Below, piece after piece: positions 21,543 to 33,399 of a DNA stretch of 64,000 nucleotides (positions within the stretch are counted from its first letter, which is position 1; each line of letters begins with the position of its first letter). Origin of the DNA: Paraescarpia echinospica (taxonomy: Eukaryota > Annelida > Polychaeta > Sabellida > Siboglinidae); NCBI GenBank assembly GCA_020002185.1, contig CM034532.1, positions 52,347,944 through 52,411,943 of the forward strand, read 5' to 3'. A program made the position numbers and the translations under genes. The notes below the pieces were generated by a model, which was given only the letters and a program-made list of their open reading frames with translations, was not told the DNA's origin and did not search any database.

Positions 21543-22563
21543 ATTCACTGATCGTGTTGAAGATCAATTCGCCTGTGCCGATATTGCACATCGAGGAATC
21601 TGGTCACAGCCTTGCCTACGTCTCGGTCGAAATACCACACTAGGATGACGAGGTTTTTCGACGAGGAGCTGTCGTTGCTTTCGTCCGTCATCAGGGAAAA
21701 ACGACTTGTCTGGCACTGCTTGATGACACACTTGTTTCGTTCTGGGGTGATAGCGCTTCTCACAATCATGGTCGTCTTCTGCCGCCCACAGGAAAACTTC
21801 TTCGCGGTTTCACTGTCGGGGAACATCTTTTTCACGACTTTCGTGAAATGGTCTGCGAGCAGAAACGACAGGTTATGCTCCGCAACCATATTCGCAAAGA
21901 GAGTCCCGGCAACGATGACACGCCTGGTGATCTCCTGGTCTTTTGGGGTTGACGAAAAACGATGTAACGCGATCGTTTGTCTGTGAAGCACGATCGAGAC
22001 TCACGTGTTGTGATGTTGTTGCATGGCGAATGACATCGTATTTCCCTCCCGCGGCAACACTAAAATGCGAGTTGCACACACGGCAAAATGTATGAGACAA
22101 CCCTCTGTCACTACAACTTATCCACTGTAGATCGGCGACCCATGCCTGCAAGAATTTCGCTGCGTATTTCTTCTTTGTTCCCTTTCGGTGGCGCCATATC
22201 GATCAGAGCAGTGGTCGCACCTGATCGCGGGCTTGCTTATATAGGTCAAATGGCATTCAAATGTTTTGATAGAACGGATGCGATTCGCTGTTTCGAGACC
22301 ACGTGATAATTTTCATCCAATTAAAATGTCTGTTGCGCATTTCCGGAGTGTCGGGTAAATAAAACAACACTAGTAACCGAAATAAATTTCCACGGAAATA
22401 TTTACCTATCAAAACGGGGCATATTGTTTGAAATTTGGGAGGTAAAAAATGAAAAGCGGGAGGAGGAATGATATACTGGAGATTTCGTCTCACGCGCGGG
22501 AGAACGGGAGATGGGTGCCAAAAGCGGGAGTCTCCCGCAAAAAGCGGGAGACTTAACAGGTCT
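21543..22563 (-). pseudogene. hAT element, 5' part (BED finger plus start of transposase)
   Basis: A probable 5' terminus at 22563 reads CAGACCTGTTAAGTCTCCCG inward, followed by repeated CTCCCGCTTTTxG motifs. From about 22151 a BED-like finger is encoded (FCRVCNSHFSVAAGGKYDVI, RHATTSQH). After a frameshift near 21990-21880 comes FANMVAEHNLSFLLADHFTK, VKKMFPDSETAKKF and SLMTDESND, typical of ZBED/hAT transposases. After another frameshift, MCNIGTGELIFNTISESLG runs to a donor gtaaga near 21543. The rest is missing. Confidence 0.75.
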
Positions 22564-22795
22564 GGCTAGTGTATCTGTACGTGTTCATGTTGAAAGTCGT
22601 AAGAATAGCAAGATGCAGCCATTGTTGGTTTTTTGTACATGTGCATTAATTTGGGTGTTCACAGTGAATTTTATTACTGGTATAAGAAAGTATTTACCGG
22701 ACAGAATCATATGGAGTTTGTGGCACATGTATTTAATGTGAACAAAGACTACTTCCTTGTGTTGTGTACCTGTTGTATTATTTTGTTATCAGTAG

Positions 22796-23038
22796 ACAGT
22801 AAGAAAAGTTGAGACAACCATCATTACATTTATCTGTCAGCATCTCATTAACAATGACATTTTCAAGCAATTGATATGGAGTTCAATATCACAAGTGTGC
22901 TCGATTTGGCGACAAATAGATGGAATGTTATATGATCCAATGAACGACTACCAGACTATGCTCAGATGCAGTGCTGTAGAAATCAATCCACCAATTGAAA
23001 AGAAGCTCGTGCAACACTGGGTACCTGCAAGACGCTAA
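22796..23038 (+). CDS. Possible terminal exon of an unidentified plus-strand gene
   Basis: A pyrimidine-rich acceptor (ttttgttatcagtag) precedes an 80-codon open stretch to TAA. It contains ICQHLINNDIFKQLIWSSIS, WRQIDGMLYDPMNDYQ and EKKLVQHWVPARR. Composition looks protein-like, but I do not recognise the family and no upstream exon was matched. It is one of the few plus-strand candidates in the transposon-rich part. Confidence 0.3.
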   Translation, partial: TVRKVETTIITFICQHLINNDIFKQLIWSSISQVCSIWRQIDGMLYDPMNDYQTMLRCSAVEINPPIEKKLVQHWVPARR

Positions 23039-23311
23039 TGACAATGGATCATTGTTTACTAGCAAAGACTAGCCAATAATATCTTAATCGTCATGTGACT
23101 TGATAAATGTGGTATATTTTATTCATGCAATTTTGTATTCTTTTATGTATATATATGAGCAACACACCTCTCTGCATCCTTTGGGAATCTGAAGAATAAT
23201 AAATCAGGCCATTTGCCTCTGGAATTAGAACAATTACACACCGAACTAAAAAATGCGCAGACTTTCCCATGGCTGGTTTTGCCGTTCGCGCCCAACCGCA
23301 CGAGGGAGGCA
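23039..23311. other. Spacer
   Basis: AT-rich, with an ATATAT run at about 23148. Nothing supportable. Confidence 0.4.
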
Positions 23312-23728
23312 CTATCGATATATTTCACCCAAAATCATCGAGTGGCACGTCTTGTTATACATAGCATTGATCTGAGTCTGGTTCGTCGCCATTGCCACAC
23401 ATATACTCCTCCCGTCTTTTTTCGGGTTGCTTAGATCATTAGTTCCGATATCTAGGAAGACAATTGATGGTGCCACCCAGCGAACAAATGGCAGTTGCTG
23501 GTACACGCCGGATGCCCACATACCATCAATGCCCCACACCTCGATTCGTTCAACATGATCTCCTAAATCAAGGCCCTCCCGGTTGAAATAGACTAAACTC
23601 AATAAATACACTAACTTAGTCTTAGTACAGTCACTTGGCCTAACACTACAAGTACAACACTCACTAAATTTTTGCATTACACGTTTCTTTTTGGTTGGCG
23701 GTGGCGTCGTTTCACTGTCAGCCATCAT
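23312..23728 (-). pseudogene. SGNH/GDSL-hydrolase-like fragment
   Basis: The frame contains GIDGMWASGVYQQLPFVRW followed by PSIVFLDIGTNDLS, the block III (GxND) motif of SGNH hydrolases. Before it is an unrelated-looking basic N-terminus (PPPTKKKRVMQKF). Block I (GDSxS) is not clearly present and the end runs out of homology after about 140 residues. SGNH-like fragments often accompany invertebrate retroelements, so this may be TE cargo rather than a host enzyme. Confidence 0.45.
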
Positions 23729-24647
23729 TTCGTGCCGCGTGACTTCGTTTTGTTTGATCGCAGAAATGCGAATTTGTCATTACGCTGTTTCCTATTGGTT
23801 AGATTACGACCAGACCCAGCGAATGAAAAAACCATGTCACAACATGCTGCATACATATGCTGGCACCTGTTGAATATAGTGGAAGCTAAATTGGAGGAAC
23901 ACGGAAGTGATTGGCGAACATGGGGACAGTCCGTAATATTTTTATCCCTCGCCGTAATACCGTAATTTGAGGTGACTTTCCGGAATGATTCCGGACAATC
24001 CGGAATGGTAGGCAGGTCTGCTATCCTCAGCCTTGTCCAGTTTGTCATTGTTTAATGTCTATTGGCATGGGAATGTAATGGCTGAATGCATTCCTGTTCC
24101 ATGACTGGATAGTCACGCATTCTCGTCTCCATTGTAGACCGATAGTCGTTATTTGGACGTACTATTAATCATACGGTTTTTTTTTTAGATTTAATTTACA
24201 CTTTTTTTGCAGAAAAGACCATCTACCCGAAAGGACTAAACTGATTTGATGAGATGTCAGGGTTTAGGGTTCATATGTGCAACCTCTACTCCATTGCCAG
24301 TGCATTAGAACAAGAACAAAAATATAACACAATAATAGCACAATAAACATGTCAGGTATATGCATTACCACAAATAAAATAAATATGCATATATGTTATA
24401 CACCATTTCTTGAAGGCAGAAATGATAAGTGACTAAAGCAGAAAAATATACCTTTTGTTTTAAGATGCACAAGGGGGTCAGTGGCTCCCACTAAGACATG
24501 CTATTTCTATCATGGGAGCCACGGTAGTTATAACCAATTATAACTTTTTTTTCTTTTTTAACATATGTTGTCCTTTATATCTTACATATCAGCTGATATA
24601 TTCAAATATGTGCATATACTTAAATAGTAGTTTTCATCCATTTTGCA
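23729..24647. other. Anonymous AT-rich sequence
   Basis: Contains a poly-T run near 24178-24190. No coding feature is recognised. The right part may be the 3' UTR of the LINE on the minus strand. Confidence 0.4.
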
Positions 24648-25616
24648 TCATTGAATTTGGAGACAAGAATAACAATTTGTAACTATTTTTAGCATAGATT
24701 GCAAAGCCTCGCAGGCTATGGGTAGATATCTTTTTTCCACAATTTCAGGAGTATTGTTTATAGTGTGGGGCAAGATATATTTAAGACATTGTTTTGCAAA
24801 TTCATGTTTAGTTCTGACGGTAAGTATATTTTTAGATTTCCGATTATCATGATGATGTATATTAGCAATGGAAATAATCTGCCAGTTTAATAAATAAACA
24901 GGTAGGTTTTTGTGAATGTATTTAAAGTAAAATTTCAATTCTTGTAATTTTAATTGGTCTTCTATTTTTAACAAATTAAGTTGCTTAAACAGTGGCTAGG
25001 GGTGTGAATTATATCCACTTAACATTATTATATTTTTTAAATTTTCATTAATCTGTTTACTTTGCATCCCCATGCCAATATACAATAGTTTATATGTGAT
25101 AACACTAAAGAATCATACAATTTATTTAAAAAAAATTCTAATGGTAATACATATTTTAGCCTATTTAATATGCCAATCATTTTTGCACATTTATTAGAGA
25201 TTTTTTCAGTGTTTTTTTCAATTTAAGTTTGTATCAAGAGTTAACCTGAGAAAATTAAATTCATCCACTTTTTCAATAGCTCTATTGTCTATTTTAAGTA
25301 TAAAGGTTTGTGTACTTTTGGTGAGGACATGAAAAAACATATTTAGATTTGGTTTTATTTAGTGATAGTTTATTTATATTTAGCCATTTTTAGCACATAA
25401 CTTTGGAAAGTTCATAGTTTATTAAAGATTCAGTTGTGTTATTTTGTATATTATCACTAAAAGATGTTCTAAGTACTAAGTAACGTAGTGTCATCTGCAT
25501 ATATCATAAACTTAAATATACTACTAGCTTGTGAAAAGTCATTTATATATATATGGTAAATAGCAATGGCCCAAGGATTGAACCTTGTGGGACGCCAACT
25601 ACTATTGTAAAACTTC
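24648..25616 (-). pseudogene. Non-LTR retrotransposon (LINE) RT remnant
   Basis: On the minus strand, GVPQGSILGPLLFTIYINDF (around 25593-25535) and MIYADDTTLL (25505-25480) are RT motifs B and C. Downstream, 24974-24648 encodes the post-RT thumb/connection region of non-LTR RTs (LKLQELKFYFKYIHKNLP, FAKQCLKYILPHTIN). Stops and frameshifts separate the two. The 5' side (endonuclease and RT N-terminus) is missing, while an ORF1-like remnant follows at 25.9-26.6 kb, so the copy is deleted internally. The clade is not resolved. Confidence 0.8.
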
Positions 25617-25916
25617 AGACTTTATTTCTTCAGTTTTGACATACTGTTTACGCATATAAAAACAATAACTACCACAAAACATACATTGACATTGTTATAC
25701 ATTGACATTGTTATACATAGTCTCTGTGGTCTACCCTCTCTTGCTTAACAGTTCAGTAATGTCCATACTGTCAGCAGCGTTTCAGGAATGTTCGCTAAGT
25801 CGACGCGATACAAGTGTCAATGCTCGTCGGACGGCACACCTTGAGACATGTGTCCCCGTTTGTCTTCGGCGTCTGCTCTTGCGTAACACAAACATCAAGT
25901 ACGGCGTAACTTGAGA

Positions 25917-26637
25917 CATGCATCTTGCTTACATCCTATTGGGTGGACCACACCTTGTTTGTCTTTACATAGTATGTTCCCATTAAAGGGCCAACAGGCC
26001 ATAATCTGTCCATCCTTCTTTTGTTTTCGGAGTTCATATAGCAGCTCTGAACGAGTCTTCGTAAGGTCTTCACTTATGAATAAACGAAGGTTTCGATCCG
26101 CAGTTTTATTATGGTCTTTTAAGTTGTTTCTGGCCATGTAGATAACATCTCTCAGCCGTTCACCTTTAAATCTGACAGTGGTAGTACGTGGTCATCCACC
26201 ATCCGTTTTGGGGCGGCCAAGTCTGTGCGCTCTCTCAATCTCGTGAAGTTGTAGGACTGGGCTTAACTTTATTTTGTTATTAACAATGTCAAGGATCGCA
26301 TTTTCAATTTCGGCAGCACCCACAGACTCGGGTATTCCTTCTATTCTTCAATTAGATCTTCGAGAATATTGCTCTACATTGTCACTTGCCGATTCTAACA
26401 ACACAATTCTTGTTTCTAGTTCTGTGATTTTTTATCTTTCACGGCTTGTTTTAGTAGCTGGGTTTGAGCTGATAAATGGTCTAGTTTAACAGCGATTTCT
26501 TTGGGAAACAATGCACTTTTCAACTGTTTTATCACTTCATTATCACTAAGGATTTCAATGAAGGTTATTTTTAAAAGTTCAGTGACAGTACCTTCTAAAC
26601 GAGTTGCCTCCATCGAGCTCTTTCGAGATCTCGGCAT
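25917..26637 (-). pseudogene. LINE ORF1-like protein remnant
   Basis: Starting MPRSRKSSMEATRLEGTVTE at 26637, a coiled-coil-prone segment follows (KLDHLSAQTQLLKQAVKDKK). After frameshifts comes the ORF1 C-terminal region, with ERAHRLGRPK, TTTVRFKGERLRDVIYMARN and NLRLFISEDLTKTRSELLYE near 26230-26040. This is the layout of L1/CR1-type ORF1 RNA-binding proteins. It shares strand with the RT remnant just downstream and is probably the same insertion. Confidence 0.65.
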
Positions 26638-26911
26638 GTTGTCTTGCTGTCGTGTGTTATTCGTCCGATGGGTGTATCATCTACGGTGTGTTCACTGTGG
26701 CGTGTCCAGTATGGAGGCTCACCATGCCAGCAATTTGAGTTTGAAGGACCCGCCAATCATGTTCGAATCCGTCTCCATCCTGGGCACCAGGAAGCCTTAT
26801 CTCACCAGATCACTTGCATAGGTCATCCAGAGCTTGATGCCACTGTCGGGATGAGTGCATATATATTCTAATATCGACAAAATACGACAGCCATATTGAA
26901 TACAGAATACA

Positions 26912-27262
26912 TTAGTATGTGATATTCAAGTATCCTCTTAACAGCGGATACTTGAACCCAGTACACCCATTTTCCTCAAATAGATACCTAAATGCAATCG
27001 CTTTGAGGATGTCGTCTTGCTCCTCAAGAACGTACTTGGGCAATGCCTCAGCCCGTGCGATGGCAATGTCCACGTCGTTTCTTAGTATATTGAAGTCCTC
27101 CACATCTTCCATGTCACTAGTAACTTTGCATTCGTCGGTCGATTCGCTGTCACTGTCGCTGTCCTCATTGCAATGCGACACATCATACTGTTCCCACAGT
27201 TGCACCAGAGCAGTGTCATCACCGACTGGTGCATTGAGCACACGTAGGAACACATCTGTCAT
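26912..27262 (-). CDS. Hypothetical acidic protein, 116 aa
   Basis: Open from MTDVFLRVLNAPVGDDTALV through an acidic Ser/Asp stretch (CNEDSDSDSESTDECK) to a hydrophobic end. The acidic style resembles first exons of transposase genes. No domain is recognised and no partner exon is evident. The 27300-27500 flank is relatively CpG-rich (GATATCGTGCAC, CTTCTCCGGGTGG). Confidence 0.25.
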   Translation of the reverse strand: MTDVFLRVLNAPVGDDTALVQLWEQYDVSHCNEDSDSDSESTDECKVTSDMEDVEDFNILRNDVDIAIARAEALPKYVLEEQDDILKAIAFRYLFEENGCTGFKYPLLRGYLNITY

Positions 27263-27869
27263 TATACAACAAACAAATTAACAACAGGGAAACAACACTT
27301 ATACTAAAAACACTCCGGAAAACACAGCTAACTTGGAAATGACAATTCGAAAATGGATACTTGTTTTGATTTTGCACTGCGGTACTGCGCATGTGCGTAG
27401 GCGATTGTCCACTTGAAAGCACGATATCGTGCACATGACACAGGATTGAGCTCATTAGTATGCAAAAATCTTCTCCGGGTGGCTGCCCATTGGTCGGCTT
27501 TGAGTTATTTCTGTCCACTTGGGCTAATGTGTGTGAGAGAGGATGAAATGCCCTCTCCGACGATACCCGATATAAGGTGGTGACCCCACAGCAACATGAT
27601 GAATCTCATCGAAGAAAACCAACCAAATTCCTTTTGTTTTATTATTTCTATGGTAGTTGATCAACAGGGCTCGCTTTAGATTGCATTAAAACACAGGTAG
27701 AAATCATCAGATAATTCCACTTGTAAGTGTCCAAGGTTGGTGTACCTGATATATGTTGCACAGGATAATTGCACAAAGCACTTATCTCACTTCTATGTCG
27801 ATCCCCAAACAAACCTTCCAATCCTTCTGTCGATTTGGGCAGGCAAGACACTGGAGCTCGTGATAACTG

Positions 27870-28452
27870 AAGAGGAGGATAAGACCAAAGAGGTGGAGCA
27901 CGTAAAGAAAGTCCTAAAAATGAACGGTTACAAACCTTGGATGTTTAACATCACACAACCAAGGAGAAATAAGGAGAATGTCAACACCAAAGATACCAAT
28001 AGAAGACAACACGCTATAGATCTACCCTATATCGGTAAGCTGTCTGAACTATTGGCAAGGATTTTCAACTCCTATGACATACCTGTGTACCACAAACCGA
28101 TCAACACCCTGAGGTCCCAAAAGACAAAACAAACAAGGCAGCACAGTGTGGGGTGGTATATGACATACAATGCCCAGAATGCAACCAACACTACATAGAA
28201 GAAACAGCGAGGGCACGGGGCACATGATTTAAAGAACATCTATCGTGTCGCCAACCCCTATCAGCGATAAGTGAACACGAGTTGAACACAGGCCACCAGT
28301 GTTCAATGAAAGATATAAAAATCTTGGACCTCGAGGAGAACTGGCATAGGAGAAAGATCAAGGAGGCCATTAACATCTACAGGGGGAAGCCGTCACTGAA
28401 CAGAGACATTGGCCAGGAGCTCCCGCCAGTCATGCTCCAGCATGTCACATGA
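27870..28452 (+). pseudogene. Penelope-like element C-terminal region with degenerate GIY-YIG nuclease
   Basis: Plus strand: EHVKKVLKMNGYKPW, then HAIDLPYIGKLSELLARIFN, DIPVYHKPINTLR. After a frameshift near 28155 comes VVYDIQCPECNQHYIEETAR (GIY-like VVY and YIG-like YIE), LEENWHRRKIKEAINIY and SLNRDIGQEL. A TGA lies in the frame near 28228. The layout matches the C-terminal part of Penelope-like retroelements: linker, then GIY-YIG endonuclease. The RT is absent, and the YIG glycine is replaced by glutamate. Confidence 0.7.
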
Positions 28453-28455
28453 CGC

Positions 28456-29165
28456 AGGTCATGTGACACTACCATAAATTCAGTCTGTTGGAGAAGGCCA
28501 CGAGATGCGGCTGAAAGTATACAGAAGAAAAACAAAAAAAAGTTTCTTGAGAGGTAAATACACTAAACAGGCATATGGTATGGTCAGTAGGTCATGTTTG
28601 CAAAAAAACCAGATACTTCAGTGTCACTGGGTACGAGTCCTCATTCATTAATCGGTCCTGTTCAGACATGCGCACTCTTCTCAACAAGTGGATGTGTACT
28701 TTGGAAGTTTCTGTGAAGAGCTTTCACATCTCTACAACTATGCGTCTTGAATTTTGTGGTCTGTAATGACTGTATACTCTGCAGCTCACTTATCTTGTTT
28801 CTCTCATGTCGATGATTTTGATCTTCTTCATATAAGTGCATAATCCCACTCTGGAGCATTGTCGCACTGAAAATTTCAAAGGATTCAGTTGGGAAATAGC
28901 CAAGATCTACGCAATAGGAGAAGTCAGTTCAGTGAAACAATTGCATTGTAGAAAAACGACATCAAACTTTGTGAACATTTCAACAATGAATTGTATAACA
29001 ACAGATAGACACAGAGTCCTGAAATTACACACATGTCTCCTCCAAATTATGTTCTTTCTGAGGAGGTAAGATGATAGACTGAAAAGTAAAAATGTTATCA
29101 AACATATACTTTGTGAAGCACAGATAAGAATTATATTTGAAAAACGTCACTATTGATGTAATGTT
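28456..29165. other. Anonymous sequence
   Basis: No convincing exons, RNAs or repeats recognised. Confidence 0.4.
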
Positions 29166-30729
29166 CATAGTTCATCAGATACCAACAAATGTGCACCTGA
29201 TGGCACCTGCATCACCTCGCAGAGGTTCCTCATCGTCACCTCGATGCCAGCATTGAATTCCGAGACTGTGCTGCAGGTGACAGAGACAATGCGCTCGACT
29301 CCAACGAAGCTCGTCTTTGGGCACTTGATCTACACCACTGAGTGGACGCTTTCATTCGCATCCTGTGTCTTCCCCAGTGGGCAACACTTGAGGAGGTCTA
29401 CATGGGCCACCCGGGTGTAGACGTCCATGACATGCTCAGCGACGTCGAGTGCAAGCGGCGTGCCCACATTCGTCCGGTGTGGGCCTGGCTCCTGCCCGGT
29501 GGTGAGTGCCTTCTGGTAGAACCACCAGCTGTCAGCTCCCACCGGGCAGCGGTCATGCTGGGGCCTCTCATCAATGGAGACGGCGTGCTCGAATGTCGAC
29601 AAGATTGTATCCCGCATCCCGTTGACATCATGGGGATGGGCTCGCACTGCCTTCCCATAGTAGGCAGTGAGTTTGTTGATCGTGGCCTGCGTCAACTTCC
29701 CGAAGCCCCGGCCTCCGAGGGTGATGCCAGCCTTCTTCCCAGATGCCGCCAACTTGCGCAGTGCTGTGCCAAGTCGTTTGGCGATGTGGTTGATGCACTC
29801 TTCCTTCTGTAGTTCCACGTCGCCATACACACGCAAGCTGGTGAGGTGGTTGAAGGTCCTGGCATCTCAATTGGCGAGCATGGTTGTGTAGCGGAAGTTG
29901 CAGTTGGTGGAGCAGGTCCACAGCAGCTCTGCAGCCTTCACCTCCATGCTGCCCGACGCCCCCTCGTAGTTGCGGTTGCACTCTGGCTCGTGCGTCCTAA
30001 ACCAGTCCTTGAACATTGCTGTGTTCATGCCGCCATGCTGGGTGCTTGCGTAAGCACAACGCTGGCAGTACAACGACATCACCTGGAGGTCAATCACCAG
30101 GCCCGTGATCACCTCAATGACACCTGATCCCGTAGTGCGACTTGTGGCCGTGGGTCATCCACGACCCATCGTAGCTGACGGTCAAGTCGATGACGTCATC
30201 TTCCCCGATCGACAAGTCGATGTCCCGGTAGACGCGACGGACAACGCTGGCAGCATCGTTGGCATTGCAAATGGCGTGTGTGTGTTTGGTGAAGGAGGTG
30301 TGTCGGTGGCTTCATGTCGAGGAATCTACACAATTTCACCAACCCGGCATGGCCAACTCCCATGTCCATAGATGCAGCTACTGCCTGGCGCACAATGGAG
30401 AAAGGCACATTTCCTGCAATTGACCCCTCGATGCGGTCAGACGTGAGGGTGGAGTTGAGCATGGTGTCACACTCTGTGCACACAGTCTCCATCGCTGCAA
30501 CGAGGCCAAGTCGGTGGTCGGTGACACGGATCACCAACGACGCTGCACCTCATTCCAGACACAGCAGACTCTTCACGAGTGTTGACAGCATGCTGGATCG
30601 AGTGATGACAGACGTGATGTCACTCGTTGTCTCGGGCGCATCCTCAGTGTCGCTGCCATCATCTCAGAAAGTCGTCCTGAAGGAGAACTTCCTCTCTGTT
30701 GCCGAAGTTGATGGCTGGGGTTCAGTAAC
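29166..30729 (-). pseudogene. Mutator-like (MULE-type) transposase remnant
   Basis: The exon starts at 30729 after acceptor ttttttttgcag. Frames in order give: a leader (TEPQPSTSAT); zinc-ribbon-like CTECDTML; VSYDGSWMTHGHKSHYG near 30190-30140 (the DG-x-W block with the first catalytic aspartate); TGLVIDLQVMSLYCQRC; GASGSMEVKAAELLW; YGDVELQKEECINHIAKRLG; KLTAYYGKAVRAH; KCCPLGKTQDANESVHSVV; and IKCPKTSFVGVERIV, ending with TGA at 29166. This is the animal Mutator-like transposase domain architecture. Stops (a TGA after IRCH, a TAG in place of the usual Trp after HSVV) and frameshifts show inactivation. Confidence 0.8.
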
Positions 30730-31175
30730 CTGCAAAAAAAATTATATATTATAATAACATAATGGTTGGTAAATATACATATATATATATGTATATATAT
30801 ATATAGATATACATATATATATTCAGTTCACAGTAAATACTATATTTGAAAATGCATTTTTTTTGGAGTATAAACAAATGTGATTTTCCAAATATTCCTG
30901 CATTTTATAACAGCCTATATAACTGGCCATTGGTGTGACATAAAGCTAGTACATGTCCGTACCATAAATTACAAGAATAATTCTAGTCTAGCCTGCCTGC
31001 CGGCAAACTTGTAATTCCATTCACCACTGAAAATAGCAGTATTATTTTTATGACATGGTGGAACATTTGTATTCATAGCCTGGGTACATTAGCCAAATAT
31101 AATGTGATAAAAATGTACATGCACACAAAATTATATTTTGTCAGCTAAACGTAAAAGTAAAAAATTAATAATACC
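30730..31175. other. Intron-like spacer with TA microsatellite
   Basis: ATATATACATATATAT-type microsatellite at about 30774-30822; otherwise AT-rich and featureless. It lies between the acceptor at 30729 and an exon-like segment that ends with donor gtatta near 31173. Confidence 0.5.
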
Positions 31176-32222
31176 TGGCTGACAGGAGAGTGACGGGTGT
31201 TGCTCGCGTCACTGTCCGAGCTGACTTGAGCAGTGTCTTCGTTGAGCCGCCTCTTCTTAGCTGCCACCTTCTCCGCTTGATTGGCCTCTAGCTTTCACTT
31301 TCAGTTGCTTCTTGTACCCTGCTCTGTATTCAGTGGTTTTTTAGCTTTCAAGTACGCCATGTACTTTTGTTGTGCTCCCTGTGCATAGGAAAGCATTGAT
31401 TTGGTCACTGGCACTTCACACACGCCACCAGCTGTTGAGATTGCATCGTGCACAATGCGCTGTGCCACAACGGATTCCTCCTTCAGGTTCTCAACAGCCA
31501 CATGTCTGTTGATTGAGAAACCACATTCGACAGTGGCTTGCCCCACCCACAGGTTCTCATACTGTGTACACTTGAGGTAGACCGCAAGGAAAATGTCCAG
31601 TCTCTCCTCAGCTGGGTTGAAGTCCTGAAGATGTGCTGCAGTTGGCAGGAACCACCTCATTCATGAAGGACCAGAACTGCTGCTGGAAACATCGCAATCC
31701 GCATCTCGGATTTGGTTAAGATCTGACAACTTGTATAGCACTCTGCCAAACTTCAAAATCCTCTTTGCTGCCAGCCATCAGCCGAGGGTCAAGATACATC
31801 AAGTTTCTTGTCATCATGTATGTGATAGGACAATTCTCCATGAGTGTCTGTGTAGCACAGACAAGCCCTTTCTTGCATTCCATTCAAAATGCCATTTGTT
31901 CTCTTTCACTGAGCTTCTGCTTGACCAATGTGACAGCTGCCAACTCCTTTAGCTTCTGCTTGACCAATGTGACAGCTGCCAACTCTTTTAGCTTCTGCTT
32001 GACCAATGTGACAGCTGCCAACTCCTTTAGCTTCTGCTTGACCAATGTGACAGCTGCCAACTCCTTTAGCTTCTTTGCAGCACAGAATCCTGGGTCAATT
32101 TGGGAGTGAGGCAAATGTGATGCAACATCGTCAATGTTAAGCTTTGCTAGCTGTGCTGTAGAGGTGGCCTCGTCCAAGACTGACTGCTTCATGAAGGAAT
32201 GGCACCAGTCTAGGGAAGCCAT
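31176..32222 (-). pseudogene. hAT transposase remnant with internal tandem duplication
   Basis: From MASLDWCHSFMKQSVLDEAT at 32222 the frame runs into four copies of KLKELAAVTLVKQ. It then gives CPITYMMTRNLMYLDPRLMA and, in a shifted frame, GQATVECGFSINRHVAVENL with KEESVVAQRIVHDAISTAGG (dimerisation region). A coiled-coil tail (AAKKRRLNEDTAQ) follows near 31250. Several stops and frameshifts interrupt it. The end of the tail passes into SSDSDASNTRHSPVSQ and a donor, followed in phase by the MULE exon at 30729, so the two remnants may have been spliced together. Confidence 0.7.
31912..32075. repeat. Four 39-bp in-frame tandem repeats
   Basis: Near-identical 39-bp units (TTCTGCTTGACCAATGTGAC...) each encode 13 residues on the minus strand. 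The period is a multiple of three and keeps the hAT frame open. Confidence 0.9.
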
Positions 32223-32749
32223 TATATTCTTGTTAATCTCATTTCCAGACTTTAACTGAGAAACAATTAAACGGGAAAAGTAGCAAAATTTTCTAATTTA
32301 TTACAGAAGTTCACTCTAGAAAGCAAATGTGAAATGTGTTTGAGATGTGTGTAGGGCAGATTAATTACCATAGTTTGGTTGCATGGAACACCCCCTCGTT
32401 TGTCGAGTTTATGAGCTTGATAATGTAAAGGTTTGCATATATGTGACACGTACGACTATTTTGTGACACAAGTTCATGACTTGAATGACTAAAAAACAAG
32501 CAATAGTTTGGTTTCACAATTTTATTATTACGGTGTAGTAGCATTCGATTCGACTATTTCGCTGGCAACTGTTACATACTCAAGTTAGAATCACAGTAAA
32601 GTTCATGTTACCTTTGTATTAAATACATATTGGGCTGGAGCAATCTCGATTCGCATACATTTAGACACTTCCTGGCTTAGAGTCACAGCGTGAACAACAC
32701 TACTGACAATGCCACTAAGAAACTCATTAACTTAGCGGATCTATTTAAC
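32223..32749. other. Spacer
   Basis: AT-rich, no supportable feature. Confidence 0.4.
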
Positions 32750-33395
32750 AGCTCACACTTAACCCAGTGGAGAGTCCAACAATACTGGAAGTGCCAGCAA
32801 GAGGCGTCGTCTGGGCATTCATTGTCCGAACTGTTATGTGTCTGATTGGTGGTGTGTGTCGCTGGGTCACCTATTGTTATCCGGGGCCTGCCTGTCTCTT
32901 GCATCTGTCAGTGAACAAGTAATACTTGAGAAAGAAGTTCCACCAAGACAAGGGAAGCCAATTTGACAACACACGACAAACATTATAAAAGATGAACCAG
33001 TGTTGCGCATTAGCTTTTACAAATCCACAAAGCGTTTCTCTGAAGGTACAAATAACCATCTCCTTTTTGGAGAGCCACTCCGCAGTATCCGGCTAGAGTA
33101 CCCATCCGGCTAACACAATCGAGGCAACATCACAACAATACTCGCTGTGCAGGCAAGAGGTGTCTGAACCGTTACCCGTCTGAATGGTGCATGCTAGGTA
33201 ACCTATTGTTGTTGGTGAACATTGGGAAATACTTAAGAGTTAAATTCGTCCAAAGCAAGGGAAGCCAACTTGAAAATACTCAACAGACAGACAATATAAT
33301 AGACGAGTCGGCGTATCGCATTAGCTTTTACAAATACATACAGTGTCGCTCTGACGGTAAAAGCCATCCCATTAAACACAAACTCAGGCCGATTT
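32750..33395. repeat. Diverged tandem duplication, unit about 320 bp
   Basis: The segment at about 32790-33065 and that at about 33110-33385 align in the same order: TCACCTATTGTTATCC / TAACCTATTGTTGTTG, then AAGGGAAGCCAA in both, then GCATTAGCTTTTACAAAT in both. On the minus strand both encode a similar peptide (FVKANAQHWFIFYNVC / FVKANAIRRLVYYIVC). The unit is probably the 3' flank or UTR of the Harbinger fragment. Confidence 0.7.
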
Positions 33396-33399
33396 TTTG

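Noticed and set aside
23312..23728. Functional host SGNH hydrolase
   Set aside because: Only block III is clear; the catalytic Ser block and a full-length domain are missing.
29342..30754. Plus-strand frames of 70-156 codons
   Set aside because: Antisense of the Mutator-like transposase, which has conserved motifs on the minus strand.
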